A stretch of DNA of 64,000 bases from Cristatella mucedo (lineage: Eukaryota > Bryozoa > Phylactolaemata > Cristatellidae): assembly GCA_009760855.2 (NCBI GenBank), contig WPIO01000050.1, positions 1,242,001 through 1,306,000 of the forward strand, read 5' to 3'. The notes under the pieces are model-generated. The model searched no databases. It saw nothing but the letters and a program-made list of their open reading frames with translations, and was not told the origin of the DNA. Shown here piece after piece: positions 20,100 through 30,376 of this stretch; position 1 is the first letter of the stretch, and each line of letters begins with the position of its first letter. A program made the translations under genes and the position numbers.

Positions 20100-21180
20100 T
20101 TAAATGCCATCCGTTTATATCTTGGTGGGAGACTCCATAGTATTGATGTGAATTGACAAAGATCATCCGAGGAACCAATAAAGTATGGGGAACCTCAGGG
20201 CTCTGTGCTTGGTCCAGTTCTTTTAACGGCTTATCCTCTCCCTCTTGCCGATGTAATTGACAGGCATAAATCTAAGTTGTCACTTCTATCTAGATGACAC
20301 TCAGTTGTACCTTAGCTTTGACACCTCTCAGCCCTCCAGCAAGTCGAATGTTCTTAAATCACTGGCTGAAGGTATTGATGACATTCGCACACGGATGGCG
20401 GCAAAGTTTCTTAAATTGAATGTGATAAAACAAACTTTCAATTTAATGGAAAACTAAGTGTGATTCAGAAATTGCAAAGTTAATGCCTTCTATCGGCTCT
20501 GCCAACACGTCCTGTTGATCTGCACGAAATCTGGGTGCCCTGTTCCAAAGTTACCTTTCATTAGACGACCACATCATCTCCACAGTCAAGTTTGCCTACG
20601 TTCAGCTACATAACATTGCTAAAATTCTGGCTTGCTTAGAAATGAATACCACATCTAAATTGGTTCGTGCATTTTTGGCATCCCGTCTCGATTTCAGAAA
20701 CTCACTTCACGCTGGTCTACAGGCGTGTGTAATCAATCGCTAACAGTAGGTGCAAAACTATGTAGCTAGGCTCGTCTGTCATGAGCGTCACAGCTACCAC
20801 GTCACACCCCTTCCTGCCGAAATCACTTCCAATTGACGTAACGGCATCTCCTGACATGACGACATATACAAAGAACCTGAAACGCATCTATTTATCGCAA
20901 AATTTAGTTGGCCCATGAGATTGGTACTTTCCGAGTTAATGCCTGCTGACACTGAGCATGCTGCCTCTTGCGATATTTGCTTGTTGATCCTGTGCATGTC
21001 ATCTCTAACCATGCTACGCTTGGTGACATTGAGAATGCTACCACTAAATATTCGGTCACGCTTTCTTTGTAGAATATGTAAAGTGCCTAGAAAGAGATTC
21101 AGTTCTTTGAGAGCGATTTACTTATGCATTGTTATTATAATCATTGTTATCATTAAAATTATTGTTATCAACAACATTCT
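20100..21180 (+). mobile_element. LINE A', RT to 3' end, degraded
   Basis: Old plus-strand copy. It covers the equivalent of GVPQGSVLGPVLFTVY (here TATGGGGAACCTCAGGGCTC), the YADDTQLY region (here with YLDDTQLYLSF, catalytic Ala-Asp altered), VKFAYVQLHNIAKI, and a 3' UTR ending in a degraded hairpin near 21078-21120 and an ATT-rich tail. Many stops and frameshifts. Confidence 0.88.
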
Positions 21181-21309
21181 CACTTAGAAAGTCATTAACT
21201 TTGCAGATATTGTGACAATAAGAGCAAGCAAACTGTTTCGGAAAAATATAGTGGTGCTCGAAAGTTGGCACCACTGGCCCTCCAGATTGGTTCATGAAGC
21301 ATTACTCTT

Positions 21310-22060
21310 TTGACTACGCTCGTAATCTGAGCGTTCTATTATAAAACGACTTGTCCCTGGATTAGCACATTTCCTCCGTTGTCAAGTCGGCCAAATTTCT
21401 GCTCAGGCGTAGTGCCAAAATCAGAGCTCCGGCAAGGGTACTGCAAACTAGTTCACGCTTTTGTGACACCGCGTCTAGATGGCATTCAGTCCTTATATTA
21501 TATATCTCTCTTTACCGTGAGCTTAGTCGTAGGTAACCGGTGCACAGCTCAGCAGCTAGCTTAGTCGTTCGTCAAGGGCATAGCTGCCACATCACTCCAT
21601 TTACGTCCGAGCTTCACTGGCTCCGAATCCAGCCTAGAATAGAATTCTAAGCCCTTTGTCTGGCTTGCAGGTCACTTAACGCACTCGAGCCAGCCTTGAC
21701 CCTCCGTGGCCTCTTTGCTTCCCAGAGTGGTCTAGCGCCATCTGCCCGCTGCTCCCCAGTAACTCGTAATTTCATCGTACGTCGAACTAAATTGAAATAT
21801 ATTGACGATCAAGCCTTCAGCTCGTATTAGCCGAGATTTCGGCGCTTGCTTCCAGCTGCAGTCACCAACTGGTTGGACCTCTTCTCGTTTAAATCTTTGC
21901 TAAAGACGCGTCGGTCCCGACGAGCTTTCCCCTTTGACGCAGGGAACTTATCGGCTTTGTTCTTGTGCGTGTTGCATGCGCCGTACCCGTGACTAATTTG
22001 GTGCAAGTTCCCAGCAGCCAAAGGTCCGATAAAACAAAGGCCCTGTGCGTCGCCGTGTTT
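21310..22060 (+). mobile_element. LINE C 3' coding fragment (segment I)
   Basis: A third L2/CR1-like family, seen as broken frames reading LVHAFVTPRLD, SSAARLVVRQGHSCHITPF, ELHWLRIQPRIEF and RRTKLKYIDDQAFSSY. These match the generic C-terminal region of such RT ORFs. The whole stretch is collinear with 29.1-29.8 kb, so it is part of a duplicated segment rather than an independent insertion. Confidence 0.72.
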
Positions 22061-22139
22061 ATTGTATCATGCTTGTTTTACCTAGGCACGTGCGTGCGCC
22101 TTTGCCTGCATTTGTAAGAATAGTCGGTCACCGTTTGCG

Positions 22140-22495
22140 TAGCCATCCGCGGGCACAAAGCGGCTGAGCGGCTGACGTCATAGCTGCGCTCTGGCTGTGA
22201 GCAGGCCACTCAGCGCGCCCGAGAGCTCTGCAGAGGCTGACGCAGAGCACCGGTGGCTGCGTTCGCTTTTAGCGCCTCGCGCTCGCACTTACAGCCGGAG
22301 TGAGCACGCTCGGGTGGCTCCGAAAAGCTCTGGCCCGTGATGCGACGCACGGCCGCGAGTGGCACCGGCAGGACGATGCTCGAGGTAGCGCCGAGGCCTC
22401 GTCCGGCTGGCGAGCCATCGATCGGAGGCCGCCGCGAGAAGCCACGGTCGCCTTCGGTCTGCTCCGCCACACGCAAAATTACTGACAGCTAAATA
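22140..22495 (-). promoter_or_regulatory. Orphan peroxidase promoter module (segment I)
   Basis: Aligns with the Px2 upstream region: GTAGCCATCCGCGGGCACAAAGCGG then TGACGTCA (22173-22180), then CGCGCCCGAGAGCTCTG and CTCGTCCGGCTGGCGAGCC. No peroxidase codons lie on the low-coordinate side, where Px2 has its gene; LINE C sequence is there instead. Whether it still drives transcription is unknown. Confidence 0.6.
22376..22492 (+). CDS. Small ORF conserved in peroxidase promoter modules
   Basis: 38 codons opening MLEVAPRPRPAGEPSIGGRR. The ATG and the APRPxPAGExxIxGR core recur at 30188 and 46016. A fourth copy at 37468 has the ATG but loses the frame. It points away from the peroxidases. It may be a genuine micropeptide or first exon, or passive conservation of duplicated DNA. 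Confidence 0.3.
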   Translation: MLEVAPRPRPAGEPSIGGRREKPRSPSVCSATRKITDS

Positions 22496-22577
22496 GCTTT
22501 GTTAGCTAACTGGTACGCCGAACTTGGAGATTCACGAAAAATGCAGCTGAACTTCTGCAAACTTTGATGTCGTCCTT

Positions 22578-23033
22578 ACGTATTGTATCTCCGTCTGTAA
22601 CTCCACAAAGTCATAAAGAGAATTTTGCAAAGCGCACTCACAGCCTAAGCGCCTTTCGGTACGCATTCGGTAGCCAACAGACTTTGTCTCACGCAACAAA
22701 GAGAAAGTGGGAAGCATAGCAGAGTCAAGAGAGCACTTGAGGTAGTGAGTAGCATGGAAGTAGCAGCTCAGGACCGCTGAAAAGGATGTGCCATAGTCGG
22801 CAGTAGGAGAGTAGTTGTCGCTGCTTAAAAATTGTGGAAGCGAATTCCACAGTCTAGGACCTGCAGAGCTAAAGCTTCTGTCGCCAACTGTCTTTAAGTG
22901 GAGGAATGGGACAGCTAATTCATTGTCCACACAGGACCTGAGGGCGCGAACAGGCTGAAACTGATGCAGCAGTTCAGCTAGGTACGAAGGAGCCAAGCCG
23001 TGGCGGGCCTTGTGGGTCAGCGTAAGAACTTTA
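22578..23033 (-). mobile_element. LINE B 3' half, relatively young
   Basis: Reversed copy with a 154-residue open frame that includes MAPSYLAELLHQFQPVRALR, LAVPFLHLKTVGDRSFSSAG and LWNSLPQFL, followed by the 3' UTR and GTATTGTATCTCCGTCTG tail. It interrupts segment I relative to segment II, so it postdates that duplication. Confidence 0.92.
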
Positions 23034-25720
23034 CCTTATCCCACATTTAGCCAATTGGCAAAGACTTTAGCTCTGACCTTGCGCGCGCATGCTGTGAAAC
23101 TAAGATCCATCCATGAACATCGCGATGCGGTGCTGACGGCTGAGCAGTGTATAGCAGCATATATACGTATTGAATGCGGAGAAGAGTGTGGATGTCTAAT
23201 GATGGAATAATAACGGTTGACTAATGGGATAATAATACATATAATAATGAAGAATAATAATGGATGACTAATGTGAAAATAATAAAAGCAATAAAATTAA
23301 ATAATAATAAAGGAATAATAATAAATAATGGATGACTAATGCGGAGAAGAGTTGTGGATTTGCTCCAAAATAAGAGGCGCGAGAGACATCCGAAGCAAAA
23401 TTTAGAATTTAAAAATTCTACTCACTAAAATTTACTGAAAAATAATTCTAAATAATAAAAATAATAAATATGAAATTTACTCACGGTAAATGTCGCGGCT
23501 AACCAGCTAGTCAGGTGAAAGTATTTCGGTACGGTTACGGGTACGCGGCTGCAAGCAGAGTGCAATAAATGACGGCGGCAGGCTTGAACCTACAGCGGTT
23601 AATCTACGATGCGTCAAGGCCTACTGTGGTCGGCTTTTCGTGAGCCGGCTACAGCCTCTGTGGAGCACGTGACCGTTCAAGCTTGCTGCTTCGAAATTGC
23701 AACTACTCGAACTGTTGGGTTGTGGACTTATTCTTGTTGCAACCGTTCTCCGACTGCGAGACATTTACAAACACCGTCTGCTGCACTACAGGCAACGTTA
23801 CTGCGGCCCAATCTGGCAAAATGCCAGACGAGGAAACGCGTTTTTTCCAATGTCCAGTGTAGTGCCAATTCTAAGCGTGGCATGTCGCCGCTACTGCACG
23901 ATGGCGGAGAGGACGGCCTGTCTATGTCGCAAGGTCGACGTTTTCAGGGCGACTACTTTTTCATTGCTTTCCGATTTGAAGAAACCTTTCCTCTCGCGTG
24001 TCATAATAACTGCGCGACTTGGTCTAAGATAATCCCACTGACATTTCCAACGGTGACATGCTATTCTCTCATTTTCGAGAACGTGACTTTCGATCGTCGT
24101 CACGCCGGTCACGAAGAGTATACGTCCGGTAAACCGACGTATCGCAACGGCGAATGCGTTGGACTTCGTGTACCGATTCGCAGGAGCTTACCTGTTCATT
24201 ACGTTTCGAAAGCTGGCCCGTGGGTGTGTGCTTTTAAGAGACTTTGGCATAAGATGTTGTCCATCTTAATCCAAAGACTGTCTAACTAAACTAAAGGCCG
24301 ACAAGACTTGACTGCTGAGGCCAGACTACCAGCACTGAGCTTGGCAAGACGAGGCTGCAATGGCTCGAGCACCAATGGCGCCGGGTTGTCTGCTCCTCCT
24401 TGCGATGTGTGTAAGAATCTCATGCTAGAATGAGATTGCTTCAGGTATCTATTGAGACTGCCCAACGGATAAATAGGCTCTCGTCTGTCTCCAGTGTAGT
24501 AAAGTGCAGATGACATGAACCAATGAAAGGTTTAGGGCTCTGGTGAGTCTTTCAATACCAGCTCGTTGGTGGGAAGGCTGTTGGCGAGGAAGATGAATTT
24601 AGTATACCAACTGTGACAGTGTTGAGGACAGAAACAAATATTTGTAACGGAGCAAAGGCGAAAACGTGTCCCCATATCTTTGGATTTACCTGACAGCCAC
24701 TAATCCTCCTTCGTCTGCGAGAGCTTCCCGCTACGTAAGCCATCATCGGGCCGCCGATTTCCATTTCTCCAGGATGCAGCCTCTTGTGTCAGGAAAAAGC
24801 AGCAGCACCCAGAGGCAGCAGAACTCCGACGTCTTAGCACCCTGTCAGGGATTTAAGTATCGCCCTGATCAAGAAGATGCAAACGCCCTCGGAAAATCGT
24901 AAGCACATTGCGCAGCTTTCTGCAAATAAATGCAGTGAGCTTAAAGACGTGAACAGAGTTCGACAACCACTTACAAGGCGCTCCAAATTATCTGTAGAAA
25001 TACCTGCTTGCCGATAATCATCCTTAGTCTGTGAAAATTTCACAAATCTTCGGTAGCAACTTGTGTTAGAGCCTTACAAGGTAGTGACGCCGAACGCTGA
25101 CACTTGCCGTACTTCCTTTATTGGTTTTCTAGTACGGCCGAATGCGACCTTTATTTAAGGAAGCAGTGAAACGGCGGCGCCAGCTGGATTGAGGCTGATA
25201 ATCATCATTCGCGATTGAGCGAATACCTTTGGCAGTGGCCTTATAAATGCCGGCGTCATAAGATAGACAGGAAGTTGCGGTTCCGGACTCGGCGTCGGCA
25301 TTTGAACTCAATTGAGCTCTAGTGCGGAAAGCCGTTGGTGCGCGTGACTGTTTTGTCCGGTCAAGTGTCTACAGAAGCTGTTCAATTTCCAGCAAAAAAC
25401 TAAATTTGACATAATATCCGTGAGCCTGGGACAAGCAAGTTGTAATTCCTTTCCGAAGATACTCCATGCTGTTATTCATAATTCTTGAAATCTCCTTTGC
25501 CGAGAGACCAACATGGCGTATTATTCGTTCAACTTCATCTTTCATTAATTTGCGTGTCCTTTTAGCATCTACTAGTGATTCTTGGCATAGGTCTTCTCAA
25601 AGTCTTTGCAAGTCAATCTCAAGAGAGTGGAGGTTAACAAGTTCATTGAAGTTCATTTTTTGATCATGCAGTCTTTTCTGAATGCATTCAGTCTACCTTC
25701 AGGTATTGTACCGAAAATAC
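23034..25720. other. Segment I, remainder; diverged duplicate of segments II and IV
   Basis: Non-repetitive DNA collinear with 30.37-31.45 kb (shared GGCTTGAACC-TACAGCGGTTAATCTA, GTGAGCCGG, GAGCACGTGACCGTTCAA, ATGCCAGACGAGGA, GGCGACTAC-TTTTCA) and, further on, with 61.9-62.1 kb (AATCTCATGCTAG..., CTCGTTGGTGGGAAGGCTG). A block at about 25262-25375 matches 43.1-43.19 kb. AT-rich simple sequence lies at 23215-23480. No recognised gene. Confidence 0.6.
23609..24289 (+). CDS. Unrecognised 226-codon open frame in segment I
   Basis: The longest non-transposon open frame outside the peroxidases. It has no signal peptide, membrane segment or motif I recognise. The collinear sequence in segment II (about 30.87-31.44 kb) is not open in this frame, which argues against conserved coding. 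Reported only because of its length. Confidence 0.18.
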   Translation: MRQGLLWSAFREPATASVEHVTVQACCFEIATTRTVGLWTYSCCNRSPTARHLQTPSAALQATLLRPNLAKCQTRKRVFSNVQCSANSKRGMSPLLHDGGEDGLSMSQGRRFQGDYFFIAFRFEETFPLACHNNCATWSKIIPLTFPTVTCYSLIFENVTFDRRHAGHEEYTSGKPTYRNGECVGLRVPIRRSLPVHYVSKAGPWVCAFKRLWHKMLSILIQRLSN

Positions 25721-26057
25721 TATAATAATAATAATAATATTGCACTTGATGAAGCGCCCTCAGAGAACTTAATCTCTTTCTAGGCGCTTTACATTTGCTG
25801 AAAAGTGATACGCAATAGAATAGTAAGTAAAATCATGCTTGAAAAACAAACAAAATGAATAACATGGTTAGGGGTTACGTGCACTGGGTCAGCATGCAAA
25901 TGTGGTTAGTGGCAGCATGCACAGTGTCAGCACGCATAAGCACATCGAGGACGAATCACAAGGACCCACTAAACGCTGTCCTAAATAGGTATGTTTTTAA
26001 GTTTCTTTTAAATGTGGTCAGATCAGGGGATGTTCTGATGCAGGTCGGGAGGGAGTT

Positions 26058-27119
26058 CTAGGCTGTGGGAGCATACGAGCTAAATGCACGGTCTCCAAAG
26101 GATTTAAGGTTTGTACGAGGTATTTCTAGACTGTTGGATTCCGAAAAGCGAGTGGTACGATGCTTTGCCTGATGGGGTAGTATATCTGAAAGGTAGGCTG
26201 GAGCCATAGAATGAAGAGACCTAAAAGTGAGCGACAAAACCTTGAAGTCAATCCGTTGCTTGACTGGTAACCAGTGCAGGTCGGCGAGAAGTGGAGTAAT
26301 GTGGCAACTGCGACGCTCACGACAGACAAGCCTAGCTGCAGAGTTTTGCACCAGCTGCAATCGCCTGATCGCACATGCTGGTAGGCCAGTAAGCAGTGAG
26401 TTGCAGAAGTCGAGACGAGATGTCACGAATGCATGGACCAACTTGGACGTGGTATCCTTATCTAAACAAGCCCTAATTTTAGCAATGTTATGAAGCTGAA
26501 AATAGGCTGATTTGACTGTGGAGCTGATGTGGTCGTCTAACGAGAGGTCGCTTTGGAATATGACGCCTAGATTTCGAGCTGATGCAACTGGAGATATGCT
26601 GGCAGAGCCGATTTTGAAAGTCAGCCTTTCCAATTTCTGAATAACACTAGGTTTGCCCATAACTAGTAAGTTAGTTTTATCATCGTTTAGTTTTAGAAAA
26701 TTTGCTGCCATCCATGATCGGATGTCATCAATGCATGCAGCAAGTGAGTTGAGAGAATTTGAGGTGCTCGAAGGCTGGGAGGGATCAAAGCAAAGGTACA
26801 ACTGAGTGTCATCCGCATAGAAGTGAAAGCCTAGATTGTGCTTGGCAATCACATCAGCAAAAGGGAGAGTATAAACGGTGAAAAGGACCAGACCTAGCAC
26901 AGAGCCCTGAGGTACTCCATATTTTAGAGGTACTTCAGATGATCTTTGTCCATTCACGTCAACACTCTGGAGTCTCCCACTGAGATAGGACCTGAACCAC
27001 TGCAGAGCAGTGCCAGTGATGCCCAGGCGAGATGAGAGGCGCTCTAGAAGTACTTTGTGATCGATGGTATCAAAAGCTGCCGAAAGATCGAGCAAAACAA
27101 GAAGAGACACTCTACCCAT
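26058..27119 (-). pseudogene. LINE A reverse transcriptase, C-terminal two thirds
   Basis: 353 open codons from LLVLLDLSAAFDTIDHKVLL through YGVPQGSVLGLVLFTVY and FHFYADDTQLYLCFD, with intact catalytic Asp residues, to the C-terminal region with HWLPVKQRIDFKVLSLTFRS. A frameshift separates it from the N-terminal part, and it ends slightly early (SSYAPTA) compared with the copy at 59.2 kb. Confidence 0.92.
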
Positions 27120-28405
27120 GTCTGCATTCCTAATAGGTCGTTGTATACCCGAAGCAATGCTGACTCTGTGGAGTGATTAGCTCTAAAGCCAGACTGGAAC
27201 TTACTAGCAAGGTGTGAGGTTTCGATATACGAGTTCAGCTGGTCTGCCACGACCCGTTCCAGTGTCTTTGATAGGATTGGTAGAAGGGAGACTGGGCGGT
27301 AGTTGCTTAAGTTCTCTTGGTCTAGTGTAGCTTTCTTGAGAAGTGGCCTGACTACAGCTTTTTTGAAAGGTGCTGGGACCTGACCTGAGGCTAATGACAT
27401 ATTAATGATGTAGGTTATACATGGCAGCAGCAGATCAATGCAACGTAGGAGCAGGACAGTGGGAATAGGGTCCAGTGGACTTGTTGTCTTCTTTGATTGA
27501 GATACGAGCTTTAGGACTACATCACTAGTGACCTGTTTAAATGCAGACATTGAGGCGCAGCCAGGAACCGAGGAACAGCATTCTAGTGGCAAGGTTGTCA
27601 TCGCAGGGATGGATTCCCTGATTTTGTCTATCTTCTGCACAAAGAATCGAGAGAAGCGATCGGCTAGATCATCACAAGGATCATCAGGTAAGGAGCTAAC
27701 CTGGGAACGGTTGAGGAGATGGTTTATTGTCGACATCAGCATTTTTGGATTGTGCATCTGTGATTCAACAATGTTTCTATAGAAGCTAGACTTAGCCTTT
27801 GCTAGGATCGATTGGTACGACCTACAGTAGTCTTCATATGCCTGTCGATGGACAGTCAGTCCGGATCTTTTGTATGCCTTTTCAAGCTTTCGTTTAGTAG
27901 ACTTGGCTAGTTTAATGTCTGTGGTAAACCATAGGCCGTCTGGGCGGGGGGGCACAGTGCGCTTTGTCAAAGGTGCAAACTCGTCGAGCGTGTCAGCTAG
28001 TGTCGTGTTGTAGCAATCTACCAGTGATGACAGATCGAAGGGAGGACTGAGCAGCAGAGGCGAAGCAGATATGCTCGCACGGACAGCATCGATGTCAAGG
28101 GTCTTGAGGTTTCGCGATTCACAGGTTATTTTAGAGGAGAATGTGGGCACACACTGTAGATTGAATGAGATCTGCATGTGGTCAGATAAGCAGGATTTGG
28201 TGATAATTGGTGATGACAAAGTGCAGTTGTATGAGAAAATCTGGTCGAGTTTGTGACCCTTGATGTGAGTAGGGCACGCCATGCACATGAGCCACAAGAG
28301 ACAATGAGTCAGTCGATGCACGAAATTCGGTGCTGAAGGTCTCCGACAAGTTATCAAAGTGAACGTTGAAATTACCCATAACGAGGAAGGATCGATTTCT
28401 TGCAC
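27044..28405 (-). pseudogene. LINE A endonuclease C-terminus to RT N-terminus
   Basis: 453 open codons: endonuclease end (GHKLDQIFSYNCT, CLSDHMQISFNLQ), a long linker with TKRKLEKAYKRSGL and SSFYRNIVESQ, and RT fingers (AVVRPLLKKATLDQENLSNY, SGFRANHSTESALLRVYNDL). It then shifts frame before the palm. The Met at 28405 is not the native start. Confidence 0.9.
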
Positions 28406-28502
28406 ACAGAATGGAAATGAGATCGGAGAAATCTTAGATAAAGAAGGATTTAGTACCTGGTGGGCGATGGACTACTGCCACTATCGGTAGCTTCTTTTCG
28501 GA

Positions 28503-28826
28503 TTAGACCAAGACAATTGATTCAAAAGACTGCTTCGAGGGTACTGCAAATGGCTTGAAGTTGATTTTTGGCCGCACAATAATAGCAACTCCACCTCCAG
28601 TTTTGATCGATCTAGGGGTGTGAAAGAACGAGAAACCAGATGGGGTAGCGTCTTTTATTGTTGGGCAGTTTATCGATTTTAGCCACGTTTCAGTTAGGGC
28701 GAGCAGGTCGATACCATTTTCAGAAATGAGGTCGCCTATTACCAGAGGTTTATTGCGCATGGAGCGAGGATTCCAAAGGCAAGCGTTAAGTCTGGCCGAT
28801 GAAGTTACAACAGGCCTGATGACCAC
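28503..28826 (-). pseudogene. LINE A endonuclease N-terminus
   Basis: 107 codons with the APE-type endonuclease opening: ARLNACLWNPRSMRNKPLVI (catalytic Asn) and DLLALTETWL (metal-binding Glu), then GGGVAIIVRPKINF. A stop follows, and the next endonuclease part continues in another frame. Confidence 0.9.
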
Positions 28827-29095
28827 TTAGTTAGAGAGATTTACAGTGATGCATGTGGGGAAGCGTTCTGAGCGGCTCGAGACAATGCTAGGAATACCAA
28901 ACGAGCGGGTACTCAGCTCGCAGTTCCAACCCAACGAGCAGCGTCTGACCTGGTGGTTCCGGCCACCGCGGCGGCTACTGGGTGCTTTTCTTTTGTAAAT
29001 GCATAGTTCATGAATCTTAGCAACAACATTAATATCTAGGAATGCATTTGATCTACGATGACGAAGCGATAACAGCTGTTGGCGATCATAACTAA

Positions 29096-29850
29096 CATGC
29101 TGGGTAATCTGGGCGTGCTATTCCAAAACGATGCTTTACTGGCTGAGCGCATTTTCTCCATAGCCAAGGAGACCGACTTCCTACTCAGGAGTATTGCCGA
29201 AATCAGATCCGGCTCACGTAGGAGAACGACTAGCTAGTTCACGCTTTGGTAACAACACGGTGTCTAGATGACAGTAAATCGCTCAGTTAATGTCTTCTCG
29301 CCTGTGACCTGAATTGTAGGCAGGTGTTAGACAACTCAGCAGCTAGCCTGGTCTTTCGTCACAGGTGTAACTGTTACATCATGCAACGTCCGTTTGAGCG
29401 TCACTGGCTCTAAATCAAGCATCCAATCAAATACCCGACCAGTTTTCTGGCTTAACGCTCTTAAGCCAGCCTTGACCTATCATTGACCTCTGCTTCTGCA
29501 CAGCAGTCTAGCTACAGCCACTTCCCAGTGTCTAGTCCTTTCGCCATAGCTCGAACTGAATTTAAATCTTTCAATGATCGGGCGTTCAGCTCGTTCTAGC
29601 CGAGATATTCCGGTGCTTGCAGTCACTAACTACTATCGATTCCCACCATTTAAATCGTTTCAAAGGCATTTTGTCTCGATCCGCTTTCTCTTCGTCCCGG
29701 CGATTATAACGGTTTGGCTCCTCTGTGCTTTTCGTGCCTGCCCGTGACCGTATCAGCGAAAGTTACTAGCCAGAAGCCCGATAAACCGATCGCCTTGAGC
29801 GTTATCGGGTTTGCTTTTGCATTCTTGCAGCACCACGGCGCGCCTTGTGG
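29096..29850 (+). mobile_element. LINE C 3' coding fragment (segment II)
   Basis: Broken frames opening LGNLGVLFQND and later matching the segment I copy at 21.3-22.06 kb block by block (ACTCAGCAGCTAGC, CAGCCTTGACC, GATCGGGCGTTCAGCTCGT). Its collinearity with segment I extends past the LINE, showing they were duplicated together. Confidence 0.72.
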
Positions 29851-29869
29851 CTTTGGCCTGGATTTCTAA

Positions 29870-30290
29870 GCATAGTCAGCCGCCGCTTGTTTGGTCAGCC
29901 GCGGGTACAAAGCGGGCAAATCACTAGCGTCAGAGCTTTGCTCTCGCGAGGCCGCAAAGCGCGCCCGTGCGCTCTGCGGCTATTTTTGCAGGTCGCCGGA
30001 GCCTGCTCTTTTGCGTTCAGCGTCGCGCGCTAGCACCTGGAGCCCTGTTCCCGCTTTTACTTTTCGCACTCGCTCGCATTCGGAGTCGGAGCGAGCACCG
30101 GCGAGCTGGCGGCACCAAAAAGTCTCGCCAGAGAGCAACGCAACGCGCTGCTGCGAGAGACACCGCCGAGGCGGCGGCGGCGGGGCAATGCGTAAAGTAA
30201 CGCCTAGGCCTCGTCCAGCTGGCGAGCCGCGGATCGAAGGCAGCCGCGCGAAGCTACGGTCGCCGGCGGCCTGCTTCGCGATACCTGAAA
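29870..30290 (-). promoter_or_regulatory. Orphan peroxidase promoter module (segment II)
   Basis: Aligns with the Px2 and segment I modules: GTCAGCCGCGGGTACAAAGCGG, CGCGCCCGTGCGCTCTG, CTCGCATTCGGAGTCGGAGC, and CTCGTCCAGCTGGCGAGCC. The CRE is degraded here (CTAGCGTCAG). As in segment I, LINE C sequence stands where a peroxidase would be. Confidence 0.58.
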
Positions 30291-30376
30291 AAATCTACTA
30301 TGCTGACAAGTTGGGGATTAAAAGAAAACCCCAGCTGAAAGTTTGCGAACTTAATATGGTGCTCAGCCAACATTAA
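30188..30376 (+). CDS. Small ORF conserved in peroxidase promoter modules
   Basis: 62 codons opening MRKVTPRPRPAGEPRIEGSR and continuing KLRSPAACFAIPE. The ATG position and the PRPRPAGEPxI core match the ORF at 22376, and less closely the one at 46016. No domain or signal peptide. It diverges from the peroxidase orientation. Confidence 0.3.
   Translation: MRKVTPRPRPAGEPRIEGSRAKLRSPAACFAIPEKIYYADKLGIKRKPQLKVCELNMVLSQH

Larger units (their letters stand above)
25722..29095 (-). mobile_element. LINE A, most complete copy (~3.4 kb)
   Basis: An L2/CR1-group non-LTR retrotransposon. In minus-strand order: an APE-type endonuclease (NACLWNPRSMRN, LLALTETWL, MGNFNVHFD, GHKLDQIF, LSDHMQISF), then RT (NLSNYRPVSLLP, DLSAAFDTID, YGVPQGSVLG, YADDTQLYLCF at about 26790-26830) and a C-terminal region. 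The 3' UTR, hairpin and (AAT)n tail are at 25722-25800. At least one frameshift near 27.1 kb, another near 28.3 kb and a stop near 28.5 kb break the single ORF. No ORF1 was recognised at the 5' end. It separates segments I and II. Confidence 0.95.
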
